Source: an uncultured Alphaproteobacteria bacterium (GTDB lineage: Bacteria > Pseudomonadota > Alphaproteobacteria > RF32 > CAG-239). Taken from it: a DNA stretch of 64,000 nucleotides. The notes below the pieces were generated by a model, which was not told where the DNA came from, did not search any database, and was given only the letters and a program-made list of their open reading frames with translations. Of this stretch, positions 42,051 through 51,038 are shown one piece after another. Both the position numbers and the translations under genes were made by a program. The stretch is taken from NCBI GenBank assembly GCA_944390275.1, contig CALXPL010000001.1, forward strand, positions 372,001-436,000, read 5' to 3'. How positions within the stretch are numbered: the first letter of the stretch is position 1; the number at the start of each line of letters is the position of its first letter.

Positions 42051-43403
42051 ATGGTATCTTTAGCCGAAAAAATGGCATCAAATATGGATTTTGCCGCTTT
42101 TAGCAAAGCTGATGAATTGAAAAAAAGACTTTGGTTTACAGTCTTGGCTTTAATTGTCTTTCGTTTGGGAACTTTTATTCCTTTGCCCGGAATTGATCCT
42201 CATGTTCTGTCTGATATTTTTGCTCGTAATTCCGGTGGAATTTTGGGAATGTTTAATATGTTTGCCGGTGGTGCGTTGGAACGTATGACTATATTTGCAT
42301 TGAATATTATGCCTTATATTTCGGCGTCAATTATTATTCAGCTTGGACAATCCGTTATCCCTTCTTTAGCCGCTTTGAAAAAAGAAGGCGAAGCAGGTCA
42401 TCGCAAGGTTACTCAAATGACACGTTATTTGACGGTGTTGATTACCATTGTTCAAGGATATGGTATTGCTGTCGGGTTGCAAAGCATGACAGGTAGTGCC
42501 GGTGTTTCTGCTGTTGTAAATCCTGGTTTTGTATTTATTTTTACAACGGTTGTTTCTTTAGTCGGCGGAACAATGTTTATTGTTTGGCTTGGTGAACAAA
42601 TCACTTCTCGCGGCGTTGGTAATGGTTCTTCGTTGATTATTACCGTTGGTATTATTGCTAATATTCCTGCTGCTTTGGCTCAAACATTTGAATTAGGTCG
42701 TGTCGGATCTATGTCTTTAGGCGTGATTGCTTTGTTGCTTGTTATGGTATTGGTTCTGATTTATGTTATCGTTCTTGTTGAACGTGCTCAGAGAAAAATT
42801 ATTATCCAATATCCAAAACGTCAAATGGGTATGAGAATGACGGCTGCTGAAAGTTCTCACTTGCCTTTGAAAATTAATCCAACTGGCGTTATTCCTCCGA
42901 TTTTTGCAAGTTCATTGTTGCTTTTGCCTATTACAATAGCTAATTTTTCAGCAGAAAACGGTCCGGCTTGGGTGCAAACTCTAAGTAATCTTTTGGGACA
43001 TGGACAGCCTCTGTATTTGGCTCTCTATGCCTTTCTTATTGCTTTCTTTGCTTTCTTCTACACGGCAGTTGTCTTTAACCCAGAAGAAACTGCGGATAAT
43101 TTGAAAAAGCATGGTGGTTTTATTGCCGGTATTCGTCCGGGAAAAAATACAGCTGAGTATTTGGATTATGTTATTACACGTTTGACGGTGCTCGGAGCCT
43201 TTTATTTGGTTGCTCTATGTATCCTTCCGGAAATTTTGATCTCAAAATTATCGGTGCCTTTTGTTTTAGGTGGTACAACTTTACTTATCGTGGTTCAAGT
43301 AACTATGGATTTTGTTGGACAGCTCCAATCTCATCTTATTGCTTATCAATATGAAGGTCTGATTAAAAAAGCTGCTCTCGCTAATAAAGGAAAGAGAAGA
43401 TAA
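42051..43403 (+). CDS. secY: Preprotein translocase subunit SecY
   Basis: Channel-forming subunit of the Sec translocon. 450 residues with ten predicted membrane helices. The first segment is RLWFTVLALIVFRLGTFIPLPGID and the conserved LERMTIFALNIMPYISASIIIQL follows. The long cytosolic loop holds the PKRQ and EKKGEAGHRKV-type charged patches. ATG 42051 is preferred over 42012 because MVSLAEKMASN matches the family. An AGGG-like site lies upstream. Confidence 0.97.
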   Translation: MVSLAEKMASNMDFAAFSKADELKKRLWFTVLALIVFRLGTFIPLPGIDPHVLSDIFARNSGGILGMFNMFAGGALERMTIFALNIMPYISASIIIQLGQSVIPSLAALKKEGEAGHRKVTQMTRYLTVLITIVQGYGIAVGLQSMTGSAGVSAVVNPGFVFIFTTVVSLVGGTMFIVWLGEQITSRGVGNGSSLIITVGIIANIPAALAQTFELGRVGSMSLGVIALLLVMVLVLIYVIVLVERAQRKIIIQYPKRQMGMRMTAAESSHLPLKINPTGVIPPIFASSLLLLPITIANFSAENGPAWVQTLSNLLGHGQPLYLALYAFLIAFFAFFYTAVVFNPEETADNLKKHGGFIAGIRPGKNTAEYLDYVITRLTVLGAFYLVALCILPEILISKLSVPFVLGGTTLLIVVQVTMDFVGQLQSHLIAYQYEGLIKKAALANKGKRR

Positions 43404-44074
43404 TGAATAAAAACGGAATCGGTCGTCATATTATTTTTACCGGCGTTCCTGGTTGTGGTAAAGGAACTCAAGCACGAATCCTTAGAGAAAAGCTCTCTAT
43501 TCCTCATTTTTCTACCGGTGAGATGCTTCGCGCCGAAGCGGCAAAGGCGACTCCTTTGGGCTTGGAAATTAAGGCATTACTTGACAAAGGCGAATTTGCT
43601 ACCGATGAAATGATTATTAAAATGGTTGCTGAACGAATCGACCAAGATGATTGTAAAAATGGATTTATTTTAGATGGCTTTCCTCGTACTCTCCCTCAAG
43701 CAGAAGCTCTGGAAGTTATGTTGGATGAAAAAGGAATTAATCTGGATGCGGTTATTGAAATTCAAGTTCCAGATGAAATTATTATGGAGAGAATTTTAGG
43801 GCGTTATGCTTGTATGAATTGTGGTGCCGGATATCATGATAAATTCCAAAAGCCAAAAATTTATGGAGTTTGCGATGTTTGCGGTGGGACTAATTTTTAT
43901 CGCCGCGTTGATGATAACCGTACAACGGTTCAAAATCGTTTGATTAATTATAGAGCTTTAACCTATCCGACAATACCGTTCTTTGAGAAAAAAGGTTTGT
44001 TGCGTTGTGTCGATGGAACGGGAACTATCGAAGCTGTTAGTAAAAAAATTGACAGCATTATCGGGATTTCCTAA
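43403..44074 (+). CDS. adk: Adenylate kinase, long form with zinc-binding lid
   Basis: Interconverts 2 ADP with ATP and AMP. 223 residues: P-loop GVPGCGKGTQA, the AMP site STGEMLRAE and ILDGFPRTLPQAEAL. The lid (about residues 136-162) has CMNCGAGYH and CDVCGGTNF, four cysteines suited to zinc. It follows secY with a one-base overlap, the usual secY-adk order. Confidence 0.97.
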   Translation: MNKNGIGRHIIFTGVPGCGKGTQARILREKLSIPHFSTGEMLRAEAAKATPLGLEIKALLDKGEFATDEMIIKMVAERIDQDDCKNGFILDGFPRTLPQAEALEVMLDEKGINLDAVIEIQVPDEIIMERILGRYACMNCGAGYHDKFQKPKIYGVCDVCGGTNFYRRVDDNRTTVQNRLINYRALTYPTIPFFEKKGLLRCVDGTGTIEAVSKKIDSIIGIS

Positions 44075-44245
44075 TCTTCGTTTGGGTTCTATGTTGTTTA
44101 AGAGAATCGGATTCAGTTTTGAATTAAAAAATTATTTTTTTTAGCTTTTTTCTTCGTTTTAGGCTGTTCGGAACTCTTAAAGAAGTAAATTATTGCTTTT
44201 TTCTTAAAAAATTTGTTTTTTTTTAAGTTTTTTTGTTGAATGGTG

Positions 44246-44273
44246 TTGACACATTTAAATTATGTCCTATAAT
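44246..44273 (+). promoter_or_regulatory. Consensus sigma-70 promoter for rpsM-rpsK-rpoA
   Basis: TTGACA (44246-44251), a 16-base spacer and TATAAT (44268-44273), both boxes perfect. It is the strongest promoter-like sequence found in the window. Confidence 0.85.
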
Positions 44274-44344
44274 CCGGCTTAATTTTGGAAAGTGGTGATC
44301 AACTTTTTAAATGGATTAATTAATTTTTAGAATGGAGAGTTAAT

Positions 44345-44713
44345 TTGGCTCGTATAGCTGGTGTAAATATTCCATCCGCCAAGAGAATTGAAGTTGCTTT
44401 GACTTATATCTATGGTATTGGAAGAAAAACTGCTCAAGATATTTGCGCAAAATCGGGAATCTCCCCTGACGTTCGTGTTCATCAGATGTCTGATGAAGAT
44501 GTTGCTAAAATTCGTGAAGTTATTGATCATGGATATTTAGTCGAAGGTGAATTACGCCGTGAAGTTGGTGTTAATATTAAAAGATTAATGGATCTCGGTT
44601 GTTATCGTGGTCTTAGACACCGTAAAGGTTTGCCTGTTCGTGGACAAAGTACTAAACAGAATGCCAGAACCCGTAAAGGTAAACGTAAAACTGTGGCTAA
44701 TAAGAAAAAGTAA
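44345..44713 (+). CDS. rpsM: 30S ribosomal protein S13
   Basis: 30S head protein contacting the 50S and P-site tRNA. 122 residues from a TTG start codon at 44345 (the [10 protein letters not shown] sequence begins there), with GGAGAG upstream. Motifs: [15 protein letters not shown] and a C-terminal [20 protein letters not shown]. Confidence 0.97.
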   Translation: MARIAGVNIPSAKRIEVALTYIYGIGRKTAQDICAKSGISPDVRVHQMSDEDVAKIREVIDHGYLVEGELRREVGVNIKRLMDLGCYRGLRHRKGLPVRGQSTKQNARTRKGKRKTVANKKK

Positions 44714-44725
44714 GAGGTAGTCCCT

Positions 44726-45115
44726 ATGGCAAAAACTGTACAACGTATTAAGAAAAAAGAAAAGAAGAATATCACAGCCGGTGTCGCTCATGTGAATTCT
44801 ACTTTTAACAATACAAGAGTAACTATTACTGATGCACAAGGTAATACAGTTGCTTGGTCCACTGCCGGTGCTAATGGCTTTAAAGGTTCTAGAAAATCTA
44901 CTCCTTATGCCGCTCAGATTGCTGCTGAAGAAGCCGGTAAAAAAGCTCAAGAAAATGGTATGAAAACTCTTGAAGTCGAAGTTAAAGGTCCCGGTTCTGG
45001 TAGAGAATCTGCAATTAGAGCTTTGCAGGTTATTGGCTTTACTATTACGACAATTCGTGATGTTACTCCAATTCCTCATAATGGATGTCGTTTGAGAAAA
45101 AGACGTCGCGTTTAG
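44726..45115 (+). CDS. rpsK: 30S ribosomal protein S11
   Basis: Platform protein near the Shine-Dalgarno helix. 129 residues, with [20 protein letters not shown] and the C-terminal [17 protein letters not shown]. Twelve bases after rpsM. Confidence 0.98.
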   Translation: MAKTVQRIKKKEKKNITAGVAHVNSTFNNTRVTITDAQGNTVAWSTAGANGFKGSRKSTPYAAQIAAEEAGKKAQENGMKTLEVEVKGPGSGRESAIRALQVIGFTITTIRDVTPIPHNGCRLRKRRRV

Positions 45116-45195
45116 TTTTTTTTGAGAAAGATGAGGTTCTTACCTCGTCATTCTCGTTTTTCATATATTGCATATACTAAAAAGAGGACATACCC

Positions 45196-46200
45196 GTGAT
45201 TCAAAAGAATTGGCAAGAATTAATTAAACCTACTAACTTGGATATTGAGTCTAGCGACAATAAAGCCAAGATAGTGGTTGAACCTTTAGAAAGAGGCTTT
45301 GGCTTAACTTTAGGTAATGCATTAAGAAGAGTTTTGTTATCTTCTCTTCAAGGCGGTGCTGTTACAGCTATCAAAATTAATGGCGTTTTGCATGAATTTT
45401 CTGTTATTCCCGGTGTTCGTGAAGATGTTACAGATATCGTGTTAAATATTAAATGCTTGGCTGTGGCTGTTAATGGCGAAGGTCCTAAAACTATGACCTT
45501 GAAAGCAGAAGGTCCCTGTGAAGTAACTGCAGCTATGATTGAAACGGGTCATGATGTTGAAATTAAAAATCCTGATCTCGTTATTTGTAATCTTGATGCC
45601 GGTGCTAAAATTAACATGGAACTTACGGTTAATACAGGTAAAGGCTATGTTCCAGCTGCTTTGAATAAAGCTCCTGATGCTCCAATCGGTGTTATTGCTG
45701 TTGATGCGATTTATTCTCCTGTAAGAAAAGTTTCTTATAAAGTTGATAATACTCGTGTCGGACAAGCAACGGACTATGATAAATTGACTATGGTTGTTGA
45801 AACAAATGGCGTCGTTTCTCCTGAAGATGCTGTTGCTTATGCCGCTCGTATCTTACAAGACCAATTGAAACCGTTTATTAATTTTGATGAACCTGAGGCT
45901 GAAGCTGAAGTCGAAAAAGAAGAATTACCGTTTAATAAAAATCTTCTTAAGAAAGTTGATGAATTGGAATTATCTGTTCGTTCTGCAAATTGCTTGAAAA
46001 ACGATAATATTGTTTATATCGGTGATTTGGTTCAAAAAACAGAAGCTGAAATGCTCAGAACGCCGAATTTTGGTCGCAAATCTTTGAATGAAATCAAAGA
46101 AGTTTTGGCTAAAATGGGAATCCATTTGGGTATGGATACTCCAGGATGGCCGCCTGAAAATATTGAAGAATTAATTAAACGTGTTGATGAACATTTTTAA
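45196..46200 (+). CDS. rpoA: DNA-directed RNA polymerase subunit alpha
   Basis: 334 residues from a GTG start at 45196 behind GAGGAC. The N-terminal dimerisation domain has [23 protein letters not shown] and [13 protein letters not shown]. The C-terminal domain (about 255-320) with [22 protein letters not shown] and [12 protein letters not shown] binds UP elements and activators. It follows rpsK, as usual, but the following rplQ is separated by a terminator. Confidence 0.98.
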   Translation: MIQKNWQELIKPTNLDIESSDNKAKIVVEPLERGFGLTLGNALRRVLLSSLQGGAVTAIKINGVLHEFSVIPGVREDVTDIVLNIKCLAVAVNGEGPKTMTLKAEGPCEVTAAMIETGHDVEIKNPDLVICNLDAGAKINMELTVNTGKGYVPAALNKAPDAPIGVIAVDAIYSPVRKVSYKVDNTRVGQATDYDKLTMVVETNGVVSPEDAVAYAARILQDQLKPFINFDEPEAEAEVEKEELPFNKNLLKKVDELELSVRSANCLKNDNIVYIGDLVQKTEAEMLRTPNFGRKSLNEIKEVLAKMGIHLGMDTPGWPPENIEELIKRVDEHF

Positions 46201-46222
46201 TTCCTTTCTTTTTTAATTTTTG

Positions 46223-46258
46223 AAATCTCCTAACAATACTGCTTAGGAGATTTTTTTT
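46223..46258 (+). terminator. Terminator after rpoA
   Basis: AAATCTCCTAA pairs with TTAGGAGATTT, loop CAATACTGC, followed by T's. It makes rplQ a separate unit. Confidence 0.9.
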
Positions 46259-46343
46259 AGATTATTATATGCTCTTATAAGAAATATTGTTTTATTGATT
46301 TATTTAAAATTTTCGACTTTGTTTTTTGAGTTAAAGATTCTGC

Positions 46344-46372
46344 TTGAAATTTGTGTTTTAATGTGTTACAAA
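46344..46372 (+). promoter_or_regulatory. Putative promoter for rplQ
   Basis: TTGAAA (46344-46349), 17 bases, TACAAA (46367-46372), preceded by a C as in other alphaproteobacterial CTTG-type -35 boxes. Confidence 0.5.
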
Positions 46373-46476
46373 CCTCGTGAATTGGTTATTTCCATGCATG
46401 TTTCTTTATGAATCCGTGGTGGAAATTTGTTTTTATCCGCTTTGTCCTACAAAGCATTTTTTTGAAAGGAAAAGTC

Positions 46477-46923
46477 ATGAGACACGGAATGGCTCATAGA
46501 AAGTTTAGTATGACAAAAAGCCAAAGAAGAGCTTTGTTTTCTAATTTAACAAACGCTTTGTTAACTCACGAACAAATTAAAATTACCTTGCCTCGCGCAA
46601 AAGAATTGAGAACTTTTGCCGATAATATGATTACTTTTGCTAAAAAAGGTGATTTGAATAGCCGTAGATTGGCTTTGGCCTTTTTACGTGATAATGAAGT
46701 TGTAAGCAAATTGTTTTCAACTTTAGCTGAACGTTATAAAAACCGTAACGGTGGTTATACGAGAGTATTGAAAGCCGGTTTCCGTTATGGCGACTGTGCT
46801 GATATGGCAATTATCGAATTAGTTGATCGTGATGTTGCTGCAAAAGGCGCAAAGGATTTGGCTCGTGTTGCTGCTGAAAAAGCTGCTATGGCTGAAGCTG
46901 AGCAATCTCAAGAAAGCAAATAG
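46477..46923 (+). CDS. rplQ: 50S ribosomal protein L17
   Basis: Tunnel-exit protein. 148 residues starting [21 protein letters not shown], with [22 protein letters not shown]. The frame is open back to 46408, but ATG 46477 has GAAAGGA and the family start. The C-terminal tail is alanine-, glutamate- and lysine-rich. Confidence 0.97.
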   Translation: MRHGMAHRKFSMTKSQRRALFSNLTNALLTHEQIKITLPRAKELRTFADNMITFAKKGDLNSRRLALAFLRDNEVVSKLFSTLAERYKNRNGGYTRVLKAGFRYGDCADMAIIELVDRDVAAKGAKDLARVAAEKAAMAEAEQSQESK

Positions 46924-46943
46924 TTTTTATTTGTTTGATTTTT

Positions 46944-46970
46944 AAGGAGTGTTTATCACTCCTTTTTTTT
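46944..46970 (+). terminator. Terminator after rplQ
   Basis: AAGGAGTG pairs with CACTCCTT around TTTAT, then T's. Confidence 0.92.
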
Positions 46971-47004
46971 ATGTCCTTCTTTTTATTCTTTTCTGAAATT
47001 TATG

Positions 47005-47033
47005 TTTGACTTTTTGTTTTATTTTTGATAGTA
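47005..47033 (+). promoter_or_regulatory. Putative promoter for cysteine-rich cassette 1
   Basis: TTGACT (47005-47010), 17 bases, TAGTAT (47028-47033): the same two hexamers and spacing as the rpsL promoter, which suggests strong expression. Confidence 0.6.
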
Positions 47034-47084
47034 TGACTCCTAGGAGAAAAATGGAGAGGAATTCTTATTCCGAAGGAGGATATT

Positions 47085-48107
47085 ATGATGAAATATTGGA
47101 ATTTTGTTTTTTTATCAGCGTCAAGTTGTTTTCTTTTGTCTGCTGATAATCTCAATGCCGCTGTTTTATCGTCATCTCCTTCCCAATCGAGCCACCATCA
47201 CTCACACATCCACACTTTATCACACCTCGATTTGTCTTGTTTTTCTCCCAATCTTTTTCTGGAGCCAGATGATAGTCAATCTTATCAGACAGCTTCGGTG
47301 TGTTTTATAACCGATGCGGGAAATTGTGGAGCGGATAAATTCGGTAATACGGAAACTCCTAACGGAGGAAATGGTGGCGGAGGAAATCCCGATGACCACG
47401 GCACTCCTGAGGAACTTTGTAAACAAGCTGGTTATACCAACACGCCTTGTTCCGATGGAAGCTCCCCTACCTCTTATTGCCCTTATGACAGTTCTTATCA
47501 TTCCGATTGTGAATGTTCTTCCGAATATAATCAAGTTTGTGATACGGCTCTCGGAGAGAAAGGTGTTGGAACTTCTTGCGGCGGTAAATATAAAGAATGT
47601 TGTAATCTCTGTTCTGATTATAAATATACATCTATTCCCTCGGGTTATGTGAACAACGGTGAATGTCAATCTTGTGATGGTAAAAAATACAAAATCAAAT
47701 GCGACCCACAAAAATATGTTTTAGCACCAACCTGTGGAACCTTAGGCGGCTATGGTAATACTTGTACCGATGACGGAGGAACTTACTATGCTGAATGTAA
47801 ATGTCCCAATAATTATGAATGGAGTTCCTCGCAAAAGAAATGCGTTTGTGCCACTTCTTTCAAATATTCTTGCTCCGGTACGGGTTATTCGGGAGGAGAT
47901 GGAAATTCTTGTGATAACAAATATTCAAAATGTAAATGTGCGAGTGGTTTTACATGGAACGCTTCACAAGGGGCTTGTGTTTGTTCCGGCTTTGATTTCT
48001 GTACGTTAAGTCAGAATTGTTCGGCTTTGGGTTATGCGCAACAAAGCTGTGAGGGAAAATCCGTTAAATGTCCGTTCAATACCAATTATGTTTATTGCCT
48101 CGATTAG
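47085..48107 (+). CDS. Secreted cysteine-rich repeat protein, copy A1
   Basis: Unrecognised 340-residue protein. A signal peptide (hydrophobic run about residues 6-25) precedes a His/Ser-rich segment (SSHHHSHIHTLSHLDLS), then a cysteine-dense body from about residue 70. The body has EGF-like repeats of the form C..Y.C(S/D)..GY....C......Y.(E/K)CKC...(Y/F).W..SQ..CVC. It contains more than 40 cysteines and a Gly-rich linker near residue 95. It would be an exported, disulphide-rich surface or matrix protein. B1 starts 14 bases later, and the pair is duplicated downstream as A2-B2. Confidence 0.8.
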   Translation: MMKYWNFVFLSASSCFLLSADNLNAAVLSSSPSQSSHHHSHIHTLSHLDLSCFSPNLFLEPDDSQSYQTASVCFITDAGNCGADKFGNTETPNGGNGGGGNPDDHGTPEELCKQAGYTNTPCSDGSSPTSYCPYDSSYHSDCECSSEYNQVCDTALGEKGVGTSCGGKYKECCNLCSDYKYTSIPSGYVNNGECQSCDGKKYKIKCDPQKYVLAPTCGTLGGYGNTCTDDGGTYYAECKCPNNYEWSSSQKKCVCATSFKYSCSGTGYSGGDGNSCDNKYSKCKCASGFTWNASQGACVCSGFDFCTLSQNCSALGYAQQSCEGKSVKCPFNTNYVYCLD

Positions 48108-48121
48108 AAAGGAGAAAAGAA

Positions 48122-48946
48122 ATGAGAAAATTTACTTTATTAACTTCGGTTTTATTAACGGCTCCTTTTGCTGTGGGCAATGTTTCGGCACAATGTGTTG
48201 TTACGCAAGATTGCGCTACTTTGGGTTACACCGAAACTTCATGCGAAAATGGCGGTATCAAATGTCCGTTTGGTGATAAATGGGCTTGTAAAAGTGAAAG
48301 CTGCGACCGAGGAAGAGATAATCCTGATTGTACCTATGGTTCTATTTATTATCATGATGGAACTTGCATAAAAGAGTTTGTCTCTGGGCGAATTCCTATC
48401 GGAGTTATTGTTTATGACGATGATATTACTCATGAAAAATGGATTATGGCTTTAGATGATACTACATCGAAGGGAGGAACATGGTCAACGGAAGAGGTTG
48501 ATATACCGGAAATAACGAATTATACAATAGAGAGAACGGCAGTAAGTGATTTGAAGAGTTGCGAAAATACGGAAGCGATGCTCGCTTTAGGCGAATCAAA
48601 GTATCCTGCGGCAGCGGCAGCCAAGAATTATGCTCCTGTCGGGGCGGAAAATACCAAAGGAAAATGGTGTTTGCCGTCAGCGGGCATATGGAATATGGTA
48701 AATAATCATCGTACAGAAATAGATGCGGCTTTATTAAGAGTAAATGGCATATCATTGAATTTAGAAGATTATGGAAGTTATATAGATAAGTACTATTGGT
48801 CATCATCTGAAAACTCATCTACAAAAGTATGGAGTTGGGTATCTTCAAAAGGTGAATTTCATCTTGAAAAGAAGGATGATGCTTATTATTACACTGGTTA
48901 TGGTAGTGTTAGCTCATATGAAATTCGTCCGGTAATGAAAATTTAA
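48122..48946 (+). CDS. Secreted protein with Cys motif and DUF1566-like domain, copy B1
   Basis: 274 residues with a signal peptide (MRKFTLLTSVLLTAPFAVGN, cut near VSAQ). It begins with CVVTQDCATLGYTETSCENG, a relative of the last repeat of A1, followed by a GRDNPDCTYGSIYYHDG segment. The C-terminal part (about 180-274) has KWCLPSAGIWN ... YYWSSSENSS ... EIRPVMKI, the pattern of DUF1566/Lcl-type extracellular domains. ATG 48122 has AAAGGAG upstream. Function unknown; probably a surface-exposed binding or adhesion module. Confidence 0.78.
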   Translation: MRKFTLLTSVLLTAPFAVGNVSAQCVVTQDCATLGYTETSCENGGIKCPFGDKWACKSESCDRGRDNPDCTYGSIYYHDGTCIKEFVSGRIPIGVIVYDDDITHEKWIMALDDTTSKGGTWSTEEVDIPEITNYTIERTAVSDLKSCENTEAMLALGESKYPAAAAAKNYAPVGAENTKGKWCLPSAGIWNMVNNHRTEIDAALLRVNGISLNLEDYGSYIDKYYWSSSENSSTKVWSWVSSKGEFHLEKKDDAYYYTGYGSVSSYEIRPVMKI

Positions 48947-48972
48947 TTTTGAGCTAAATAAATATTCACAAT

Positions 48973-48997
48973 AACCTCCCTGTGGGAGGTTTTTTTA
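48973..48997 (+). terminator. Terminator after B1
   Basis: AACCTCCC (48973-48980) pairs with GGGAGGTT (48984-48991), loop TGT, then T's. Confidence 0.9.
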
Positions 48998-49031
48998 TGT
49001 CTTTTTTCTCCTTTCCAAGCAAAATTAAGTA

Positions 49032-49060
49032 TTTACATGTTGCAACAAATATGCTAAAGT
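49032..49060 (+). promoter_or_regulatory. Putative promoter for cysteine-rich cassette 2
   Basis: TTTACA (49032-49037), 17 bases, TAAAGT (49055-49060). The sequence is unlike the cassette 1 promoter, so the two copies may be expressed differently. Confidence 0.45.
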
Positions 49061-49090
49061 AGAGTCGTGATGATAAGCAAGGAGGATGTG

Positions 49091-50119
49091 ATGAAACAAT
49101 TTTCAAAAGTACTCTTGTTGTCTGCCGTCAGCTTATTTGTTGACAGCGGAAATGTAACTTATGCGTCTTTTGAGGATGATTCTTCACTCCTCAAGTCTGG
49201 CATTCCCACTTTACACATACATCACACATACATACGCCATACTCTTCACGGACTTGACTTATCATCACAGCTTTTTGCGAAAAGAACAAATAACGGTGTG
49301 CAAATTGCTTCGGTGTGTTTTATAACCGATGCGGGAAATTGTGGAGCGGATAAATTCGGTAATACGGAAACTCCTGACGGTGGAGGCGGCGGAGGAAATC
49401 CCGATGACCACGGCACTCCTGAGGAACTTTGTAAACAAGCTGGTTATACCAACACGCCTTGTCCCGATGGAAGCTCCCCTACCTCTTATTGCCCTTATGA
49501 CAGTTCTTATCATTCCGATTGTGAATGTTCTTCCGAATATAATCAAGTTTGTGATACGGCTCTCGGCGAACAAGGTGTCGGAACTTCTTGCGGCGGTAAA
49601 TATAAAGAATGTTGTAATCTCTGTTCTGATTATCAATATACCTCTATTCCGTCGGGGTATGTGAGCAATGGCGAATGTCAATCATGTGATGGTAAAAAAT
49701 ATAAAATCAAATGCGACCCGCAAAAATATGTTTCAGCCCCAACCTGTGGAACATTAGGCGGCTATGGTAATACTTGTACCGATGACGGAGGAACTTACTA
49801 TGCTGAATGTAAATGTCCCAATAATTATGAATGGAGTTCCTCGCAAAAGAAATGCGTTTGTGCAACTTCTTTCAAATATTCCTGCTCCGGCACGGGCTAT
49901 TCGGGAGGAGAGGGAACAGCTTGTGATAATAAATATGCAAAATGTAAATGCGCAAGCGGTTTTACTTGGAATGCTTCGCAAGGGGCTTGTGTTTGTTCCG
50001 GTTTTGATTTCTGCACCTTAAGTCAAGATTGTTCCGCTCTCGGATATGCACAACAGAGCTGTGAGGGAAAATCTGTAAAGTGTCCGTTCAATACCAATTA
50101 TGTTTATTGCCTCGATTAG
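49091..50119 (+). CDS. Secreted cysteine-rich repeat protein, copy A2
   Basis: 342 residues from ATG 49091 (GGAGG upstream). From CFITDAGNCG (about residue 79) to the end it is nearly identical to A1; the Gly linker is one residue shorter. The N-terminal 75 residues are unrelated in sequence except for a His-rich stretch followed by LDLSS (HIHHTYIRHTLHGLDLSS). Signal peptide and cysteine repeats as in A1. It is followed by B2 at 14 bases. Confidence 0.8.
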   Translation: MKQFSKVLLLSAVSLFVDSGNVTYASFEDDSSLLKSGIPTLHIHHTYIRHTLHGLDLSSQLFAKRTNNGVQIASVCFITDAGNCGADKFGNTETPDGGGGGGNPDDHGTPEELCKQAGYTNTPCPDGSSPTSYCPYDSSYHSDCECSSEYNQVCDTALGEQGVGTSCGGKYKECCNLCSDYQYTSIPSGYVSNGECQSCDGKKYKIKCDPQKYVSAPTCGTLGGYGNTCTDDGGTYYAECKCPNNYEWSSSQKKCVCATSFKYSCSGTGYSGGEGTACDNKYAKCKCASGFTWNASQGACVCSGFDFCTLSQDCSALGYAQQSCEGKSVKCPFNTNYVYCLD

Positions 50120-50133
50120 AAAGGAGAAAAGAA

Positions 50134-50973
50134 ATGAGAAAATTTACTTTATTGACTTCGGTTTTATTAACGGCTCCTTTTGCTGTGGGCAATGTTTCGG
50201 CACAATGCGTTGCGACACAAGACTGCGCTACTTTGGGTTACACCGAAACTTCATGCGAAAACGGCGGTATCAAATGCCCGTTTGGTAATGCATGGGCTTG
50301 TAAAGGAAATGCGGATACAGGTACGGAAGATTCTGAAAACGGAAGAGATAATCCTGATTGTACCTATGGAGCAATTTATTATAGCGACGGAACTTGTGTT
50401 AAAGACTTTATATCCGAAAAAACGGCGATTGGTGTCGTTGTCTATGATGAAAATGATGAAAAATGGATTATGTCTTTAGAGAATATTTCTTTTGCTGTTT
50501 ATACGGATGTTATTTCTGGTGATATTTCGTCGATTACCAATTATGTTTCAAAAGAAGAGGTTATAAATGATTTTAAAAGTTGTGAAAATACATCTGCAAT
50601 TATAATGCAAAATGTTGGTGGGTATTATGCAAGTAAAATGAACAATTATGCTCCAGAAAATGCTAAAAATACTATGGGTAAATGGTGTATCCCTGCTGCT
50701 GGGATTTGGAATGTTGTTCAAAAATATCTTCCTGATATTGAAGCGGGTTTGGCTTTGGCAAGAGGTCAAAGTTTAATAACTCCTTATAACTGTAATCTTC
50801 CCGTGTTTATATCTTCCTCAGAGTATTCTTCTGATTACATGTGGGGATGGAGTTTACGCAGTTTCGGTTTTCATAACTGGGATTTAAGCTATTATGAATT
50901 TACTAATGTTTCTAAAGCATATAATAGTTCGACATCTTCATATTTGAGAGCTCGTCTTATTCTTAAGATTTAA
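50134..50973 (+). CDS. Secreted protein with Cys motif and DUF1566-like domain, copy B2
   Basis: 279 residues. The signal peptide and first cysteine motif are almost identical to B1. After the GxKCPFG motif it carries a five-residue-longer linker (GNADTGTEDSENG). The C-terminal domain is only moderately similar to B1 (KWCIPAAGIWN ... SEYSSDYMWGW), so the effector domain has diverged faster than the N-terminus. It should fold and be exported like B1. A terminator lies 25 bases after the stop. Confidence 0.78.
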   Translation: MRKFTLLTSVLLTAPFAVGNVSAQCVATQDCATLGYTETSCENGGIKCPFGNAWACKGNADTGTEDSENGRDNPDCTYGAIYYSDGTCVKDFISEKTAIGVVVYDENDEKWIMSLENISFAVYTDVISGDISSITNYVSKEEVINDFKSCENTSAIIMQNVGGYYASKMNNYAPENAKNTMGKWCIPAAGIWNVVQKYLPDIEAGLALARGQSLITPYNCNLPVFISSSEYSSDYMWGWSLRSFGFHNWDLSYYEFTNVSKAYNSSTSSYLRARLILKI

Positions 50974-50995
50974 TTTTCTGTTATTAAGTTTTTTG

Positions 50996-51029
50996 CAAAA
51001 AAAGCACGGATAAATTCCTTGCTTTTTTA
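50996..51029. terminator. Terminator between B2 and tolB
   Basis: AAAAAAGCA-GG and CC-TGCTTTTTT arms with one mismatch lie between the convergent B2 and tolB genes, with A's on the left and T's on the right. Confidence 0.65.
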
Positions 51030-51038
51030 TTTATGCTT

